A stretch of 64,000 nucleotides of DNA from Defluviicoccus sp. GTDB taxonomy: Bacteria; Pseudomonadota; Alphaproteobacteria; Rhodospirillales; Defluviicoccaceae. The notes under the pieces are model-generated. The model was not told where the DNA came from and searched no databases. It saw only the letters and a program-made list of their open reading frames with translations. Numbering within the stretch: the first letter of the stretch is position 1; the number at the start of each line of letters is the position of its first letter. The translations under genes were made by a program, and so were the position numbers. The DNA is taken from positions 74,495 through 138,494 of the forward strand of contig JARSSM010000011.1 in NCBI GenBank assembly GCA_029624735.1. Reading direction: 5' to 3'. This document shows positions 19,177-28,071 of the stretch, one piece after another.

Positions 19177-21519
19177 TCAGTGCGAAGGGCGGTCCTCCGC
19201 GGCCCGCCCCTCGTCGGCGCGTGCGCCGAGCACGCCCGCGATTGCATGCGCGAGCTCAGCCCAGGCATAGGGCTTGGCGAGAACGGCGGCGTCATCCGGC
19301 TTGGCGGAGATCGCCTCGGTGGCGTGTCCGGTGGCATAGATGACCGCGATGTCGGGCCTCTGTGTCCGCAGCCGTGCCGCCAGTTCAATGCCGTTCATGC
19401 CGCCGGGCAGTTCGATGTCGGTGAACAGCACGTCGATCGGGCCAGCCGCAGCGCAATGGGCCAGCGCCGCCGCTGCCGTGCCGACCCCGACCACCTCACA
19501 GCCCAACTGCCGCAGCATGGTGACCGCGACCTTGCGCAGCTTCGCCTCGTCCTCGACGACCAGCACCGCCCGGCCGCGGCATCGCCCGCTGCCCCACTCG
19601 ATCGACGCCGCGGCAGTCCGCTTGCGATCGGTCAGGTTGGAGGCTCGCGGCAGAAACAGCTTGACCGTCGTGCCATGTTCCGGCGTGCTTTCGAGCAGTA
19701 CATGGCCGCCCGACTGCTTGGCAAAGCCGTAAACCATGCTGAGGCCGAGGCCGCTGCCTTCGCCCACGTCCTTGGTCGTGAAGAATGGCTCGAAAGCTTT
19801 CTTGACGACGTCGGTCGTCATGCCGGTGCCGGTATCGATGACCTCCAAGAGCGTGTAGTCGCCCGGCTCGGTCTCCTCCAGCGCGGCCGCGGCAGCCGCG
19901 CCGAGAATGACGTTGCGGGTCGCGATCGTCAGTACGCCGCCACCCGGCATGGCATCGCGCGCGTTGAGCGCAAGGTTGATCAATGCCCGCTCCAGTTCTC
20001 CTGGATCAACCAGCGCGTGTGCCAGATCGGGGGCGAGCCGCTCGCGGACCTCGATACCGGCGCCGAGGGTCCGCCGCAGCAGCTGCGTCATGTTGCGCAC
20101 AGCGTTGTTGAGATTGACCACCTCGGGGTTCAGCGCCTGCCGGCGGGCAAAGGCGAGCAGGCGGTGCGTCAGCTCCGCGCCGCGCTTGGCCGACCAGACC
20201 GCATCGGCGAGCAGATCCTTGACGTCGTTGCTGCCGCTCAGCCGCTCCTGCAAAAGCTGCAGATTGCCCACGATGATCGCCAGAAGGTTATTGAAATCAT
20301 GCGCGATTCCGCCAGTCAGTTGGCCGATCGCCTGCAGCTTCTGCGATTGCCGCAGCTGTTCTTCGGTCCGCTTGCGCTCGGTGATCTCGCGGGCGTAGAG
20401 CGCCACTTCCTCCACCGAGCGACCGGGCTGGCCGACCGGCACGAACCAGAATTCAAACCAGCGCTGGCGGATCTGTTCCTCGAAGTGCGCCACTTTCGCC
20501 GTCGTCACGACGTCGTGGAGCACCGCCAGACGGGAGCGGGCGGCACCGGCGGGAAGAACCTGATCGAACTTGGCGCCGAGCGGATCGACGCCGCCCGTCC
20601 GCCGCTCGAGCCGTACCCGTGCGGCTTCGTTGATGGCGAGGATGACGCCGGTCTTGGACAACAAGAGGATCTCATCCCGGCTCGCATCGAGCAGGGTGCG
20701 GACCCGGAGCTCGCTCTGTCGGCGCGCGCGCGTCGCTGCCACCCGCTCCGAAACGTCCGTAAAGACGACCACAACCTCGCCCGTGGTGAGCTTGTAGACG
20801 TAGCATTCGCGCCAGCCTTCGAACCGCTGATCACGGTAATAGCGGTCGGGGATGCTGGCCGGCCGCCCGGTCCGCCACACGTCGCCCATGACCTGCAGCA
20901 GTCCGAACGGCTCCGAGCCCGGAAAAGCCTCGCTCAACCGCCGGCCGATCACCGAGCGATCGGCACGGCCGATCTGCTCGCCGGCGGTGTTGAGGTCGGT
21001 GATGATGAAGTCGCTGCCGCCGTCGATCGCCGTACAGATGGCGGCGCCGCTGCGCATGTTGCGGAAGAATTCCAAGAACCGCAGGCGGTCGCTGGTCTCG
21101 ATGCCGATCTGCAGCAGCGATCCGTCCGGAAACCGGCGCTCCGACCATGCGACCGGCGGCACCGGTCCGGCAGCGGCGTGCCTCCGGTCCGCCATCGCAC
21201 CAGCCATATGCGCCGCAAAGGCGCGGTTCCTGAAACGCACGCTGCCGTCGGCGCCGCGCCACAAAATCATCGCTGGGATGGCGTCCAGAACGTCCGCCGG
21301 CAGTGGCGACAGCCCCTCCTGCCGCAGCAGCCGGAATTGCGCCTGCGCCGAGCTTGGTGGCGGGCGCCGGCCGGCCTCCCAAGCCTTGAGCGTGCCGACG
21401 CTGACGCCCAGTCGTGCCGCCAGTGCCTTCTGGTCGAGGCCGAGGTGGAGCCGGACCGCGCGCAGGGCCAAGCCGAAGATCGTGCCCTTCTCGTGCGCCG
21501 CGGGCGGGGTTGTGGTCAC
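19177..21519 (-). CDS. Hybrid histidine kinase with N-terminal HTH domain (HTH-PAS-PAS-HK-REC)
   Basis: A 780-residue sensor-regulator. GTG 21519 is chosen because GGAGG lies 8 bp upstream; the open frame extends 13 codons further. Residues ~16-54 form an XRE-like helix-turn-helix (RAVRLHLGLDQKALAARLGV then GTLKAWEAGRRPP). Two PAS-like regions follow (~75-255 and ~275-385). Then come the H-box GGIAHDFNN with phospho-acceptor H407, the N-box LNARDAMPGG, G-boxes DTGTGM and GSGLGLSMVYG, and a C-terminal receiver with acidic residue D657 and phosphorylation site D701 (FTDIELPGGMNG). No transmembrane helix is evident, so it is cytoplasmic. An HTH domain fused to a hybrid kinase is unusual. No cognate regulator gene is adjacent. 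Confidence 0.88.
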   Translation of the reverse strand: MTTTPPAAHEKGTIFGLALRAVRLHLGLDQKALAARLGVSVGTLKAWEAGRRPPPSSAQAQFRLLRQEGLSPLPADVLDAIPAMILWRGADGSVRFRNRAFAAHMAGAMADRRHAAAGPVPPVAWSERRFPDGSLLQIGIETSDRLRFLEFFRNMRSGAAICTAIDGGSDFIITDLNTAGEQIGRADRSVIGRRLSEAFPGSEPFGLLQVMGDVWRTGRPASIPDRYYRDQRFEGWRECYVYKLTTGEVVVVFTDVSERVAATRARRQSELRVRTLLDASRDEILLLSKTGVILAINEAARVRLERRTGGVDPLGAKFDQVLPAGAARSRLAVLHDVVTTAKVAHFEEQIRQRWFEFWFVPVGQPGRSVEEVALYAREITERKRTEEQLRQSQKLQAIGQLTGGIAHDFNNLLAIIVGNLQLLQERLSGSNDVKDLLADAVWSAKRGAELTHRLLAFARRQALNPEVVNLNNAVRNMTQLLRRTLGAGIEVRERLAPDLAHALVDPGELERALINLALNARDAMPGGGVLTIATRNVILGAAAAAALEETEPGDYTLLEVIDTGTGMTTDVVKKAFEPFFTTKDVGEGSGLGLSMVYGFAKQSGGHVLLESTPEHGTTVKLFLPRASNLTDRKRTAAASIEWGSGRCRGRAVLVVEDEAKLRKVAVTMLRQLGCEVVGVGTAAAALAHCAAAGPIDVLFTDIELPGGMNGIELAARLRTQRPDIAVIYATGHATEAISAKPDDAAVLAKPYAWAELAHAIAGVLGARADEGRAAEDRPSH

Positions 21520-21587
21520 GCTGCTACACCTCCGTGGCTGCCACGATACGGCGCCCATCGGTTTAACTGAAGCCCTTTTGCTTTAGC

Positions 21588-24500
21588 CTAATAGTCCCAT
21601 TGCCAGCGCAGTCCGACGCGGTTGCGGCCATCGCCCGACGTCGTCGAGCGCGCCTTCAGGGACTGTGTCAGGTCGATCTCGACGACCACCTCGGTCGAGT
21701 TCGCAACCGTCCCCTGCTCGATGCCGACGTAGACTCCCTCGGTGACGTAGCGGCCGGCGCCGACGGTTCCGGTGGTCTGGCCATCTGCCGTGGTAGCGGA
21801 GCCGACCGTGAGGCGGTCAAGGCCGGTGGCATCGCGCAGCTTGTCGAGAATGCCGGGCTCGCCACTGGCAAGCGCCGCCGCAGCAGCAGCCAGCTGCACG
21901 GCTTCGACCGGCCCGAGATCACCGGACGCCTTGTTGAACAGTACCTGCGCCAGGACCTCATCCTGCGGCAGCTCGGGCTCGGACGACAGCCGGATCGAAG
22001 GCTTGGCGGCGGTTCCGGTGACGATCAGGAGCGCCTTCAGGTCGGCGCGCTGATAGGCCGCGGTCAGGTTGATGCTGATGTCCTGATCGAGGCCGTCGAT
22101 GACGATGGCGCCGTCTTCCAGCGTGAACATCTTGCCGAGCAGCGAAAATGTGCCGCGTACCGGGCGCAGCCGGCCCCGCACCCGCGGCTTGTCGGCCGGC
22201 CCTTCGACGCTGATCTGCCCTGCCCACTCGGATTCGAGGCCGCGGCCACGCACGAACACGCGCCGCGGCAGATCGACGCGGGCGTCGAGAATGAGCCAGC
22301 CCGGCCCCGCGGCGGCCGTCTCGTCGGCGGGGCTCTCTGGCCTGATCTCATCGGCAAAGACGATGTCGATGGTATCGATCGCGGGCGGCAGCCGGTTGAC
22401 GAGGCGGATCTCCGTCGCTTCATTCTCGATCCGCGCGGTGAGGCGCCCCTGCTCGCCGACGGTGCCGGTCATCGCGACCGTGCCGCTCAGGCGCGACGTC
22501 ACATCGTCACGGCGGATGAGGGTCGCGTCGCGCGCTTCGAGCTTGAGGTCGAGGCGCGGTGCGCCATCAAGCGCGATGCTGCCCGTGCCCGTCAGCCGGC
22601 CGCGGCCGGCATCGCCGGCTTCGAGCCGATCGATGCGGAAGGTGCGGCCGTCGGCGGCGATGCGCAGGTCGAGCGGCCGCAAGATAGTGCCGGTCTCGAA
22701 CACCTCCAGGCTGCCGCGCGTCACCGCGATGCTGCCGGAAAGCCGGGGATCTCGCACCGTCCCGCCGATGCCGAGGTTGACATCGGCATCACCCGCGAGT
22801 GCCAGCGCGTCAACCGGCAGCATCTGCATGACCGGCGCCAGCGCGCCCTGCCAGACGACGCGGCCGCGCACGGCGCCGTCCTCGGGCACCTCCGCCGCGA
22901 ACGGATCAAGCGCGAAGCGCACCGGCGCCGACAGCTCCGCCTCCAGTGGGCGGCGGCCGAGCCCCTCGGCGGTGAGCTTGGCCCGCGCCTGGCCAGCCTC
23001 CACCGATGCGTCGAGCTGCGCATTCAGGCGGGCACTCGATGCCGCTTTCTCGTCGCTGAGGCCGAAATCCTGAACCTTCGTCTTGAGCCGCAGCAACGGT
23101 TGCCGCGGCGTGCCGGTGAGACGCGCCTCCGCGTTGGCCGTGCCGGCAAGCGCCGTGCCGGGCGCGAACCGCTCGACCACGCCAAGATCAAGGTCGCGCA
23201 GCGTCAGCTTACCGTCGACGCGCGCCGGCGCCTTGACGAGATCGGCCTCCGCCCGCGCTTTGCCGTAGGCAAGCACCAGATCGCGCAGCGTGATCTGTTC
23301 CCCTTCGGCGGTGAGGCGTGCCGGTTTCACCAGCCGCAGAGCTTCGCCGTGGAGGATGGCATCGAGGCGCTGCAGCGCGACTTCCTGGACGGCCCCAGTA
23401 CGGACGCGTGCCTCCGTATCGAGCTGGCTCAGACCGGCCAGGTCACCGGCGGTCGAGGCACGGACCGTGTATGCATCGCGTGCGCCCTCGATCGCGAGCC
23501 GGGTCTGGTCCAGCCGGCCGGCGGCAAGCGCCAGGCCGTTTGCCTCGGCGCTCACCGTCAACCGCCGCTCGGCAGCCGGATCGGTGAGGTCAAGCGCCAC
23601 ATCCACCCGCTCGATCCGCGCCTGCGGTGCCGCCGTCTCGCCCGCCGCGCCGTACTCGAGCCCGCTTCCCGCCGCCGTCGCCCGCACACTCTGCCTCCCG
23701 CCGGCATTGCCGAGCTCTGCCGTGAGCCCCAGGCTGCCGGCAAGGGCTAAGCCGAACGGGCGGCCGAGAGGGGTGAGCGTGTCAGCGCGCACCCTCACGC
23801 TGCCGACAACGGGGCTGCCGTCGAACGGCACGTTGGCAGTTGCGTTGGCGAACAGGGCATCGGCATAGGCGAGCGAGAGATCCGGCAGCCGCAAGCGTTC
23901 GCCGGGCACCAGCGTGAACGGTCCGCGCAGATCGAACGTGCCGAGGGAGCCACCAGCAGTAGCGGTCAGCATGCCTTCGACCCGCTCCGGTGCCGCGCCG
24001 GCCCCACGCGCGGCGGTGGCCTGGGCCGCTGCGGTGAGCTTGGCGTCGAGCGTCTCAATCCGCTCCGCGCCATAGCCGATGCCGCGGCCGGTGAGATCGA
24101 GCGAGCCGGTGAGTGCCTGGATCGGCCCGGCGGCGTTCGCCGCGAGCTTCAGGCTGCCGCCGCCGAGCGCTGGGACCAGCGCTTGCAGGCGGCCCAGGTC
24201 GTCGGCGGCAACATCGACCGTGACGCCTTCGACCGTTGCGAGATCGCCGCTGACAGATCCCTTCGCGTCGGCGCTGACAGCGCCGTCGGCCAGGCGGGCT
24301 TGGAGCTCGGCCCTGATCGGTGCTCCGGCTTCCGCTCCGTGCCGGACCTCGGCGCTCACAACCGGCGCGGCGCCAGCCAACCGGCCGAGCTCCGGCCAGG
24401 CGCGGGCGAGATCGGCACCGGCCGCCGTCGCGCGCAGCTTTAGCCAGCCGCTGGTGCCGCCGGTCGCATCCGCAGCGGCAACAGTAGCAGCGGTCCCGGC

Positions 24501-25979
24501 CCAGCTCGCTTCGCCCTCGCCCTTCAGGCTGAGCGGCCCGGCGGTGGCATCGAGCGCCTGCAAGCGTGCCTGCTGCCGGCCGGGATCGAGGCGACCGGTG
24601 AGCGTTAACCGGGCCGGCTCCGCAAACAGGCGGTTGAGCTCGGCCGATGCGGTTTGCAGCGCGGTCAGTGTCAGCGCGGCGCTAAGGTCCATGGCGTCGC
24701 TGCCGTCCTCGACTGTCACGGCCGGCGCAACACGGGCATCGAGATCGAGCCGGCCCAGGCGCAGATCGTCCAGCGCCACCGCTTCGGCGTCGGCTGCCAG
24801 CCGCGCGTGCGGGCGCTCAAGCGTCCCCTCGACCGTCAGGCCAAGCCGCGCCGCCTGGTAGGCAAGGCCGGGAATGAGGGCCGCATACACGTCTGCCGGG
24901 CCGAGCACGACGTCGAGGCGGCCGTCGAGCGTTGCTTCGGTGCCCTCATAGCTGCCGGTGCCGCTGACGCTGCCGGCGGCGGTCGTCAGGGCCAGCTCGG
25001 TGACACCGACGCGGGCACCGTCGACGTCCGCCCGCGCACGCAGGTTGAGGCCACCCGCGACCAGTGGTGCAAATTCGGGCGGCAGGAAGGCCGCGACGTC
25101 CGCGCGGGCATCGAGGCGGACCGTCCGCGGCGAATCACCCGCCAGCGCGATGTCGGCCGTCACGCGGGCGTCGCCACCGGCGCTCGCGTCCAGCCGGCCC
25201 TGCCAGGCGGCGAGCGGCCCTTTGCCCGCAAGCGTGACGTCGATCGGCGGCCGGCCCGGCAGGCTGAGGAGGCTCGCCACCAGACCGTCTGCCGGCTCGT
25301 GCAGGTCGAGATCGAGAGCGAGCCAGGCGCGCGGCCCGTTGTAGTCGGCGGCAAGCCGGAGATCGAGCGGCGGCCCGTCAAGCCGGCGCAGGGCGGCATT
25401 GGCGGTGAGCTGGCTCCGGCGGTCGAGCGCGAGATCGGCGTCGGCGGTCAGCTCCGCGGCAAGGCCTGCGACCGCGGGACCGAGCGCCAGCGTGCGCAAG
25501 TGAAACCGCTTCAGCACGACATCGACCGGGAGCCGCGGCAGGCTCAGATCGGCTTCGGTTTCCGGCTCGGCTTCTTCGTTGCCGGCCGGCAGCCGCGCGA
25601 TCGTGAGCGTGCCCAGCTCGATCGCCGCGATCTCCAGCCGGCGCGCCAACAGCGTGAGCGGATGCCAGCGCAGCTCCCCCGCATCGAGGCTGATCAGGAG
25701 GCCGCCGCTATCCTCCAGACGAACATCGCGAAGATGCAGCCGCTCCGGGAACGGCCCTTCGAGGCCGCCGATTTGGAGCGTCATTGCCTCGCTGGATGCG
25801 AGCGTTTCGATCAGGAGTTTGAGCTGCGCGAGGCCCCAGTCCGTGCGCAGAACCGCTAGCGCTCCGGCCAGGATGAGCAGCAGCCCGCCAAACCCAATCC
25901 CGAGGCCACGGGCCAGCCACCGCCAGGCCCGGCGGCGGTGTGGGCGCTGCGATTGCGGCTCCGGTTCGGCCTCAGCCAT
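21588..25979 (-). CDS. tamB: Translocation and assembly module protein TamB
   Basis: A 1463-residue TamB (DUF490). An N-terminal membrane anchor (residues ~20-45, LGIGFGGLLLILAGALAVL) is followed by an AsmA-like region and a very long beta-rich, low-complexity repeat region that forms the periplasmic groove, and a C-terminal DUF490 domain (GTFSLLGKMFTLEDGAIVID, INLTAAYQ, PELPQDEVLAQVLFNK). The protein ends in aromatic YTV-like residues (LRWQWDY). With TamA it helps assembly of outer-membrane proteins or lipid transport between membranes. Its start overlaps the tamA stop (position 25979 shared), which indicates translational coupling. Confidence 0.93.
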   Translation of the reverse strand: MAEAEPEPQSQRPHRRRAWRWLARGLGIGFGGLLLILAGALAVLRTDWGLAQLKLLIETLASSEAMTLQIGGLEGPFPERLHLRDVRLEDSGGLLISLDAGELRWHPLTLLARRLEIAAIELGTLTIARLPAGNEEAEPETEADLSLPRLPVDVVLKRFHLRTLALGPAVAGLAAELTADADLALDRRSQLTANAALRRLDGPPLDLRLAADYNGPRAWLALDLDLHEPADGLVASLLSLPGRPPIDVTLAGKGPLAAWQGRLDASAGGDARVTADIALAGDSPRTVRLDARADVAAFLPPEFAPLVAGGLNLRARADVDGARVGVTELALTTAAGSVSGTGSYEGTEATLDGRLDVVLGPADVYAALIPGLAYQAARLGLTVEGTLERPHARLAADAEAVALDDLRLGRLDLDARVAPAVTVEDGSDAMDLSAALTLTALQTASAELNRLFAEPARLTLTGRLDPGRQQARLQALDATAGPLSLKGEGEASWAGTAATVAAADATGGTSGWLKLRATAAGADLARAWPELGRLAGAAPVVSAEVRHGAEAGAPIRAELQARLADGAVSADAKGSVSGDLATVEGVTVDVAADDLGRLQALVPALGGGSLKLAANAAGPIQALTGSLDLTGRGIGYGAERIETLDAKLTAAAQATAARGAGAAPERVEGMLTATAGGSLGTFDLRGPFTLVPGERLRLPDLSLAYADALFANATANVPFDGSPVVGSVRVRADTLTPLGRPFGLALAGSLGLTAELGNAGGRQSVRATAAGSGLEYGAAGETAAPQARIERVDVALDLTDPAAERRLTVSAEANGLALAAGRLDQTRLAIEGARDAYTVRASTAGDLAGLSQLDTEARVRTGAVQEVALQRLDAILHGEALRLVKPARLTAEGEQITLRDLVLAYGKARAEADLVKAPARVDGKLTLRDLDLGVVERFAPGTALAGTANAEARLTGTPRQPLLRLKTKVQDFGLSDEKAASSARLNAQLDASVEAGQARAKLTAEGLGRRPLEAELSAPVRFALDPFAAEVPEDGAVRGRVVWQGALAPVMQMLPVDALALAGDADVNLGIGGTVRDPRLSGSIAVTRGSLEVFETGTILRPLDLRIAADGRTFRIDRLEAGDAGRGRLTGTGSIALDGAPRLDLKLEARDATLIRRDDVTSRLSGTVAMTGTVGEQGRLTARIENEATEIRLVNRLPPAIDTIDIVFADEIRPESPADETAAAGPGWLILDARVDLPRRVFVRGRGLESEWAGQISVEGPADKPRVRGRLRPVRGTFSLLGKMFTLEDGAIVIDGLDQDISINLTAAYQRADLKALLIVTGTAAKPSIRLSSEPELPQDEVLAQVLFNKASGDLGPVEAVQLAAAAAALASGEPGILDKLRDATGLDRLTVGSATTADGQTTGTVGAGRYVTEGVYVGIEQGTVANSTEVVVEIDLTQSLKARSTTSGDGRNRVGLRWQWDY

Positions 25980-27862
25980 CAGAACGCCTGGCCAATCGAG
26001 ATATAGAACTGCAAGAGATCATCGACGTCGCGGCCGTTGAGGGGGAAGGCGATATCGAGGCGGAGCGGCCCAAAGCCGGTGAAGTAGCGGGCGCCGAGTC
26101 CCGCCGCCCACTGCAGATCGTTGTCGAACGTCGGTGCCAGCTCATCATAGACTTGACCGCCGTCGACAAACGTCACAAGGCCCAAGGACTCGGTCAACCG
26201 CGTGCGCAGCTCGGTGTTGAGCTCGACGGCGGACCGGCCACCGAGCGGATTGTTGTCGTCGTCCAGCGGCCCCAGCGTACGGAAAGCGTACCCGCGGACC
26301 GAGCCGCCGCCGCCGGCGTAAAGGCGCATGTTGGCGGGCACTGCCGCGCGGCTGGAGCCCAGGATGCTGCCCAGGCGACCGCGGCCGGCAAGCACGAATT
26401 GCCCGCTCTCGACCAGCCGCTGGTAGCCAGCCAGCGTTGCGTTGCTGGCGACGAACTGGGTTTGCGTGCCGGCAACGCTGACGTACGGTGCGACCGCAAG
26501 GGCGGCGCGGATTCCCTTGGTCGGATCGAGTTCGTCATCGCGGGTGTCGTAGATCAGCGTGCTCGACAGCCCGACGAGAACATAGCTGTCCTGGTTGCCG
26601 TCCTGCTCCAGTTGCGCAAGCACGAGGGCCGGGCCGCTGGTGATCATCCAGTGGTCGTAGAAGCGGCGCTCGATACCGGCGAAGGACGAGATGCTGAGCT
26701 CGTCGAACGCTTCCGAGGATTCACGCCGTACGCGCGTATCGGCGACGATTGCTTGCTTCCGATTGAGAAAGTAGGGCTTGCGGAACCGCGCATCGACCGA
26801 TTGGCGGATCATCGAGCCGTCGGCCCGCAAGCGCAGCGACTCGCCGCGGCCAAACAGGTTGCGGTGCTCCCACGACAGCTGGCCGCTGAAGCCTTCCTCG
26901 TCGGTCGCATAACTGGCACCGACACCGACCGAGCGCCGCTTGCGTTCCTTGAGCGTGACCCGCACCGGGATCGCCTCGCTGCCTGCGGCCGGCTCCTCGC
27001 GCTCGATACTGATGGTGGAGAACAGCTGGGTGCCGGCCAAGACGCTGCGGATGCGGTCCAGCTCGCGGCTGTCGAAGGTGCGGCCCTCGTGCCATTGGAC
27101 GAGGCGCTCGACGTAGCTCTGCCGCACCCGCTCCAGGCCATCGATGTGCAGGGGGCCGATCTTCATCGCGGGGCCGGCATCAACACGAATGGTGGCACGC
27201 ACGGTCCGCGCCGCACGATCGGCGACATAGCGGCGTTCGATCAGGCGGGCGTGCGGATGGCCGTGCTCGGACAGGCGGGCGAGCAGGGTGCGCTCGGCCT
27301 CGACCAGCGGGCTGGCGGTCGCATGGATGCCGATCTTGAGGCCGACATCGCTGGCGCCGAGCGGCGCCTTGGCCGGCGGCGGGCCCGGCTCATAGACGAT
27401 CTCGTACGTCTCCAGGCGGAAGCGGGGGCCGGGCGTGATGCGCAGCGTGACCTGAGCCGGCTGGACTGCGGTATCGGTGCTGGTGTCGATCCGGGCGTCG
27501 TAATAGGCTTCTGACTGCAGCACCTGGTTGAAGCGCTGGACGTCGTCGGCAACCCGCCTGCGCAGCGCCGCCAGCGAGGCAGGCGGCCGGTCTTTGTTTG
27601 CGATCAGCCCCGAGGAGGCCTCCAGGAGCGCCTTGAGGCTGGCCGGCAGCTCGCCCTCGATGCGAACCTCGTAGGGGATCGGCTCGCTCGCGGTCGCGTC
27701 GACGTCCTCCAACTCGGCGCCTTCGGCCCGCTCCGATCCGAACAGCCGCTCCCTGATCTGAGTGACCTGGGCGCAGCCTTGCAGCAGGAGGAGGAGAGCG
27801 CACAAGAGAGGCGCGAGGCGGGCGAGCGGAAAGCACGCGCGCGTTGGGCGTTCGGCGACCAT
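25979..27862 (-). CDS. tamA: Outer-membrane assembly factor TamA (BamA family)
   Basis: A 627-residue BamA/TamA-family barrel. POTRA domains occupy residues ~60-290 (YEVRIEGELPASLKALLEAS at the start), followed by the 16-strand barrel with GRGESLRLRADGS, the conserved RGYAFRTLGP loop and a terminal phenylalanine (FYISIGQAF). The N-terminus is odd: it has a hydrophobic core and the lipobox-like LLLLLQGC with C30, suggesting a lipoprotein signal rather than the usual signal peptidase I site. It is coupled to tamB downstream. The RTX gene upstream on the same strand is separated by 209 bp with a stem-loop, so tamA probably has its own promoter. Confidence 0.92.
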   Translation of the reverse strand: MVAERPTRACFPLARLAPLLCALLLLLQGCAQVTQIRERLFGSERAEGAELEDVDATASEPIPYEVRIEGELPASLKALLEASSGLIANKDRPPASLAALRRRVADDVQRFNQVLQSEAYYDARIDTSTDTAVQPAQVTLRITPGPRFRLETYEIVYEPGPPPAKAPLGASDVGLKIGIHATASPLVEAERTLLARLSEHGHPHARLIERRYVADRAARTVRATIRVDAGPAMKIGPLHIDGLERVRQSYVERLVQWHEGRTFDSRELDRIRSVLAGTQLFSTISIEREEPAAGSEAIPVRVTLKERKRRSVGVGASYATDEEGFSGQLSWEHRNLFGRGESLRLRADGSMIRQSVDARFRKPYFLNRKQAIVADTRVRRESSEAFDELSISSFAGIERRFYDHWMITSGPALVLAQLEQDGNQDSYVLVGLSSTLIYDTRDDELDPTKGIRAALAVAPYVSVAGTQTQFVASNATLAGYQRLVESGQFVLAGRGRLGSILGSSRAAVPANMRLYAGGGGSVRGYAFRTLGPLDDDNNPLGGRSAVELNTELRTRLTESLGLVTFVDGGQVYDELAPTFDNDLQWAAGLGARYFTGFGPLRLDIAFPLNGRDVDDLLQFYISIGQAF

Positions 27863-28023
27863 TCGTGCGGTTCGCTGCTCCTCTCCTCGCGTCGCGGCAG
27901 CGCGCTTGCGTTGCGCGGGGCCGCGGTCAGCACAACCCGAACCACGGCGCGGCGGGAGTTATCGGCGCCTGCGCGGGACTTATCAACAGCGATGTTGCGG
28001 TGAGCCACCCGCTGGAAGAGGGA

Positions 28024-28047
28024 GCCGGGCGCTGGTGTGCGCCCGGC
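28024..28047 (-). terminator. Stem-loop downstream of the RTX gene
   Basis: Perfect 9-bp arms gccgggcgc and gcgcccggc with a 6-nt loop, 24 bp past the stop codon of the - strand RTX gene. No clear U-run follows on that strand, so termination is plausible but not certain. Confidence 0.5.
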
Positions 28048-28071
28048 TTCGAGTTGGGAGGCAGGGAGGGA

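Noticed and set aside
19147..21570. 807-codon open frame opposite the hybrid histidine kinase
   Set aside because: Antisense of a gene with clear kinase motifs; composition rich in Arg/Gln/Asp as expected of GC-rich reverse reading.
21600..25859. Several long + strand frames opposite tamB
   Set aside because: Codon bias shadow; tamB on the - strand accounts for the region.
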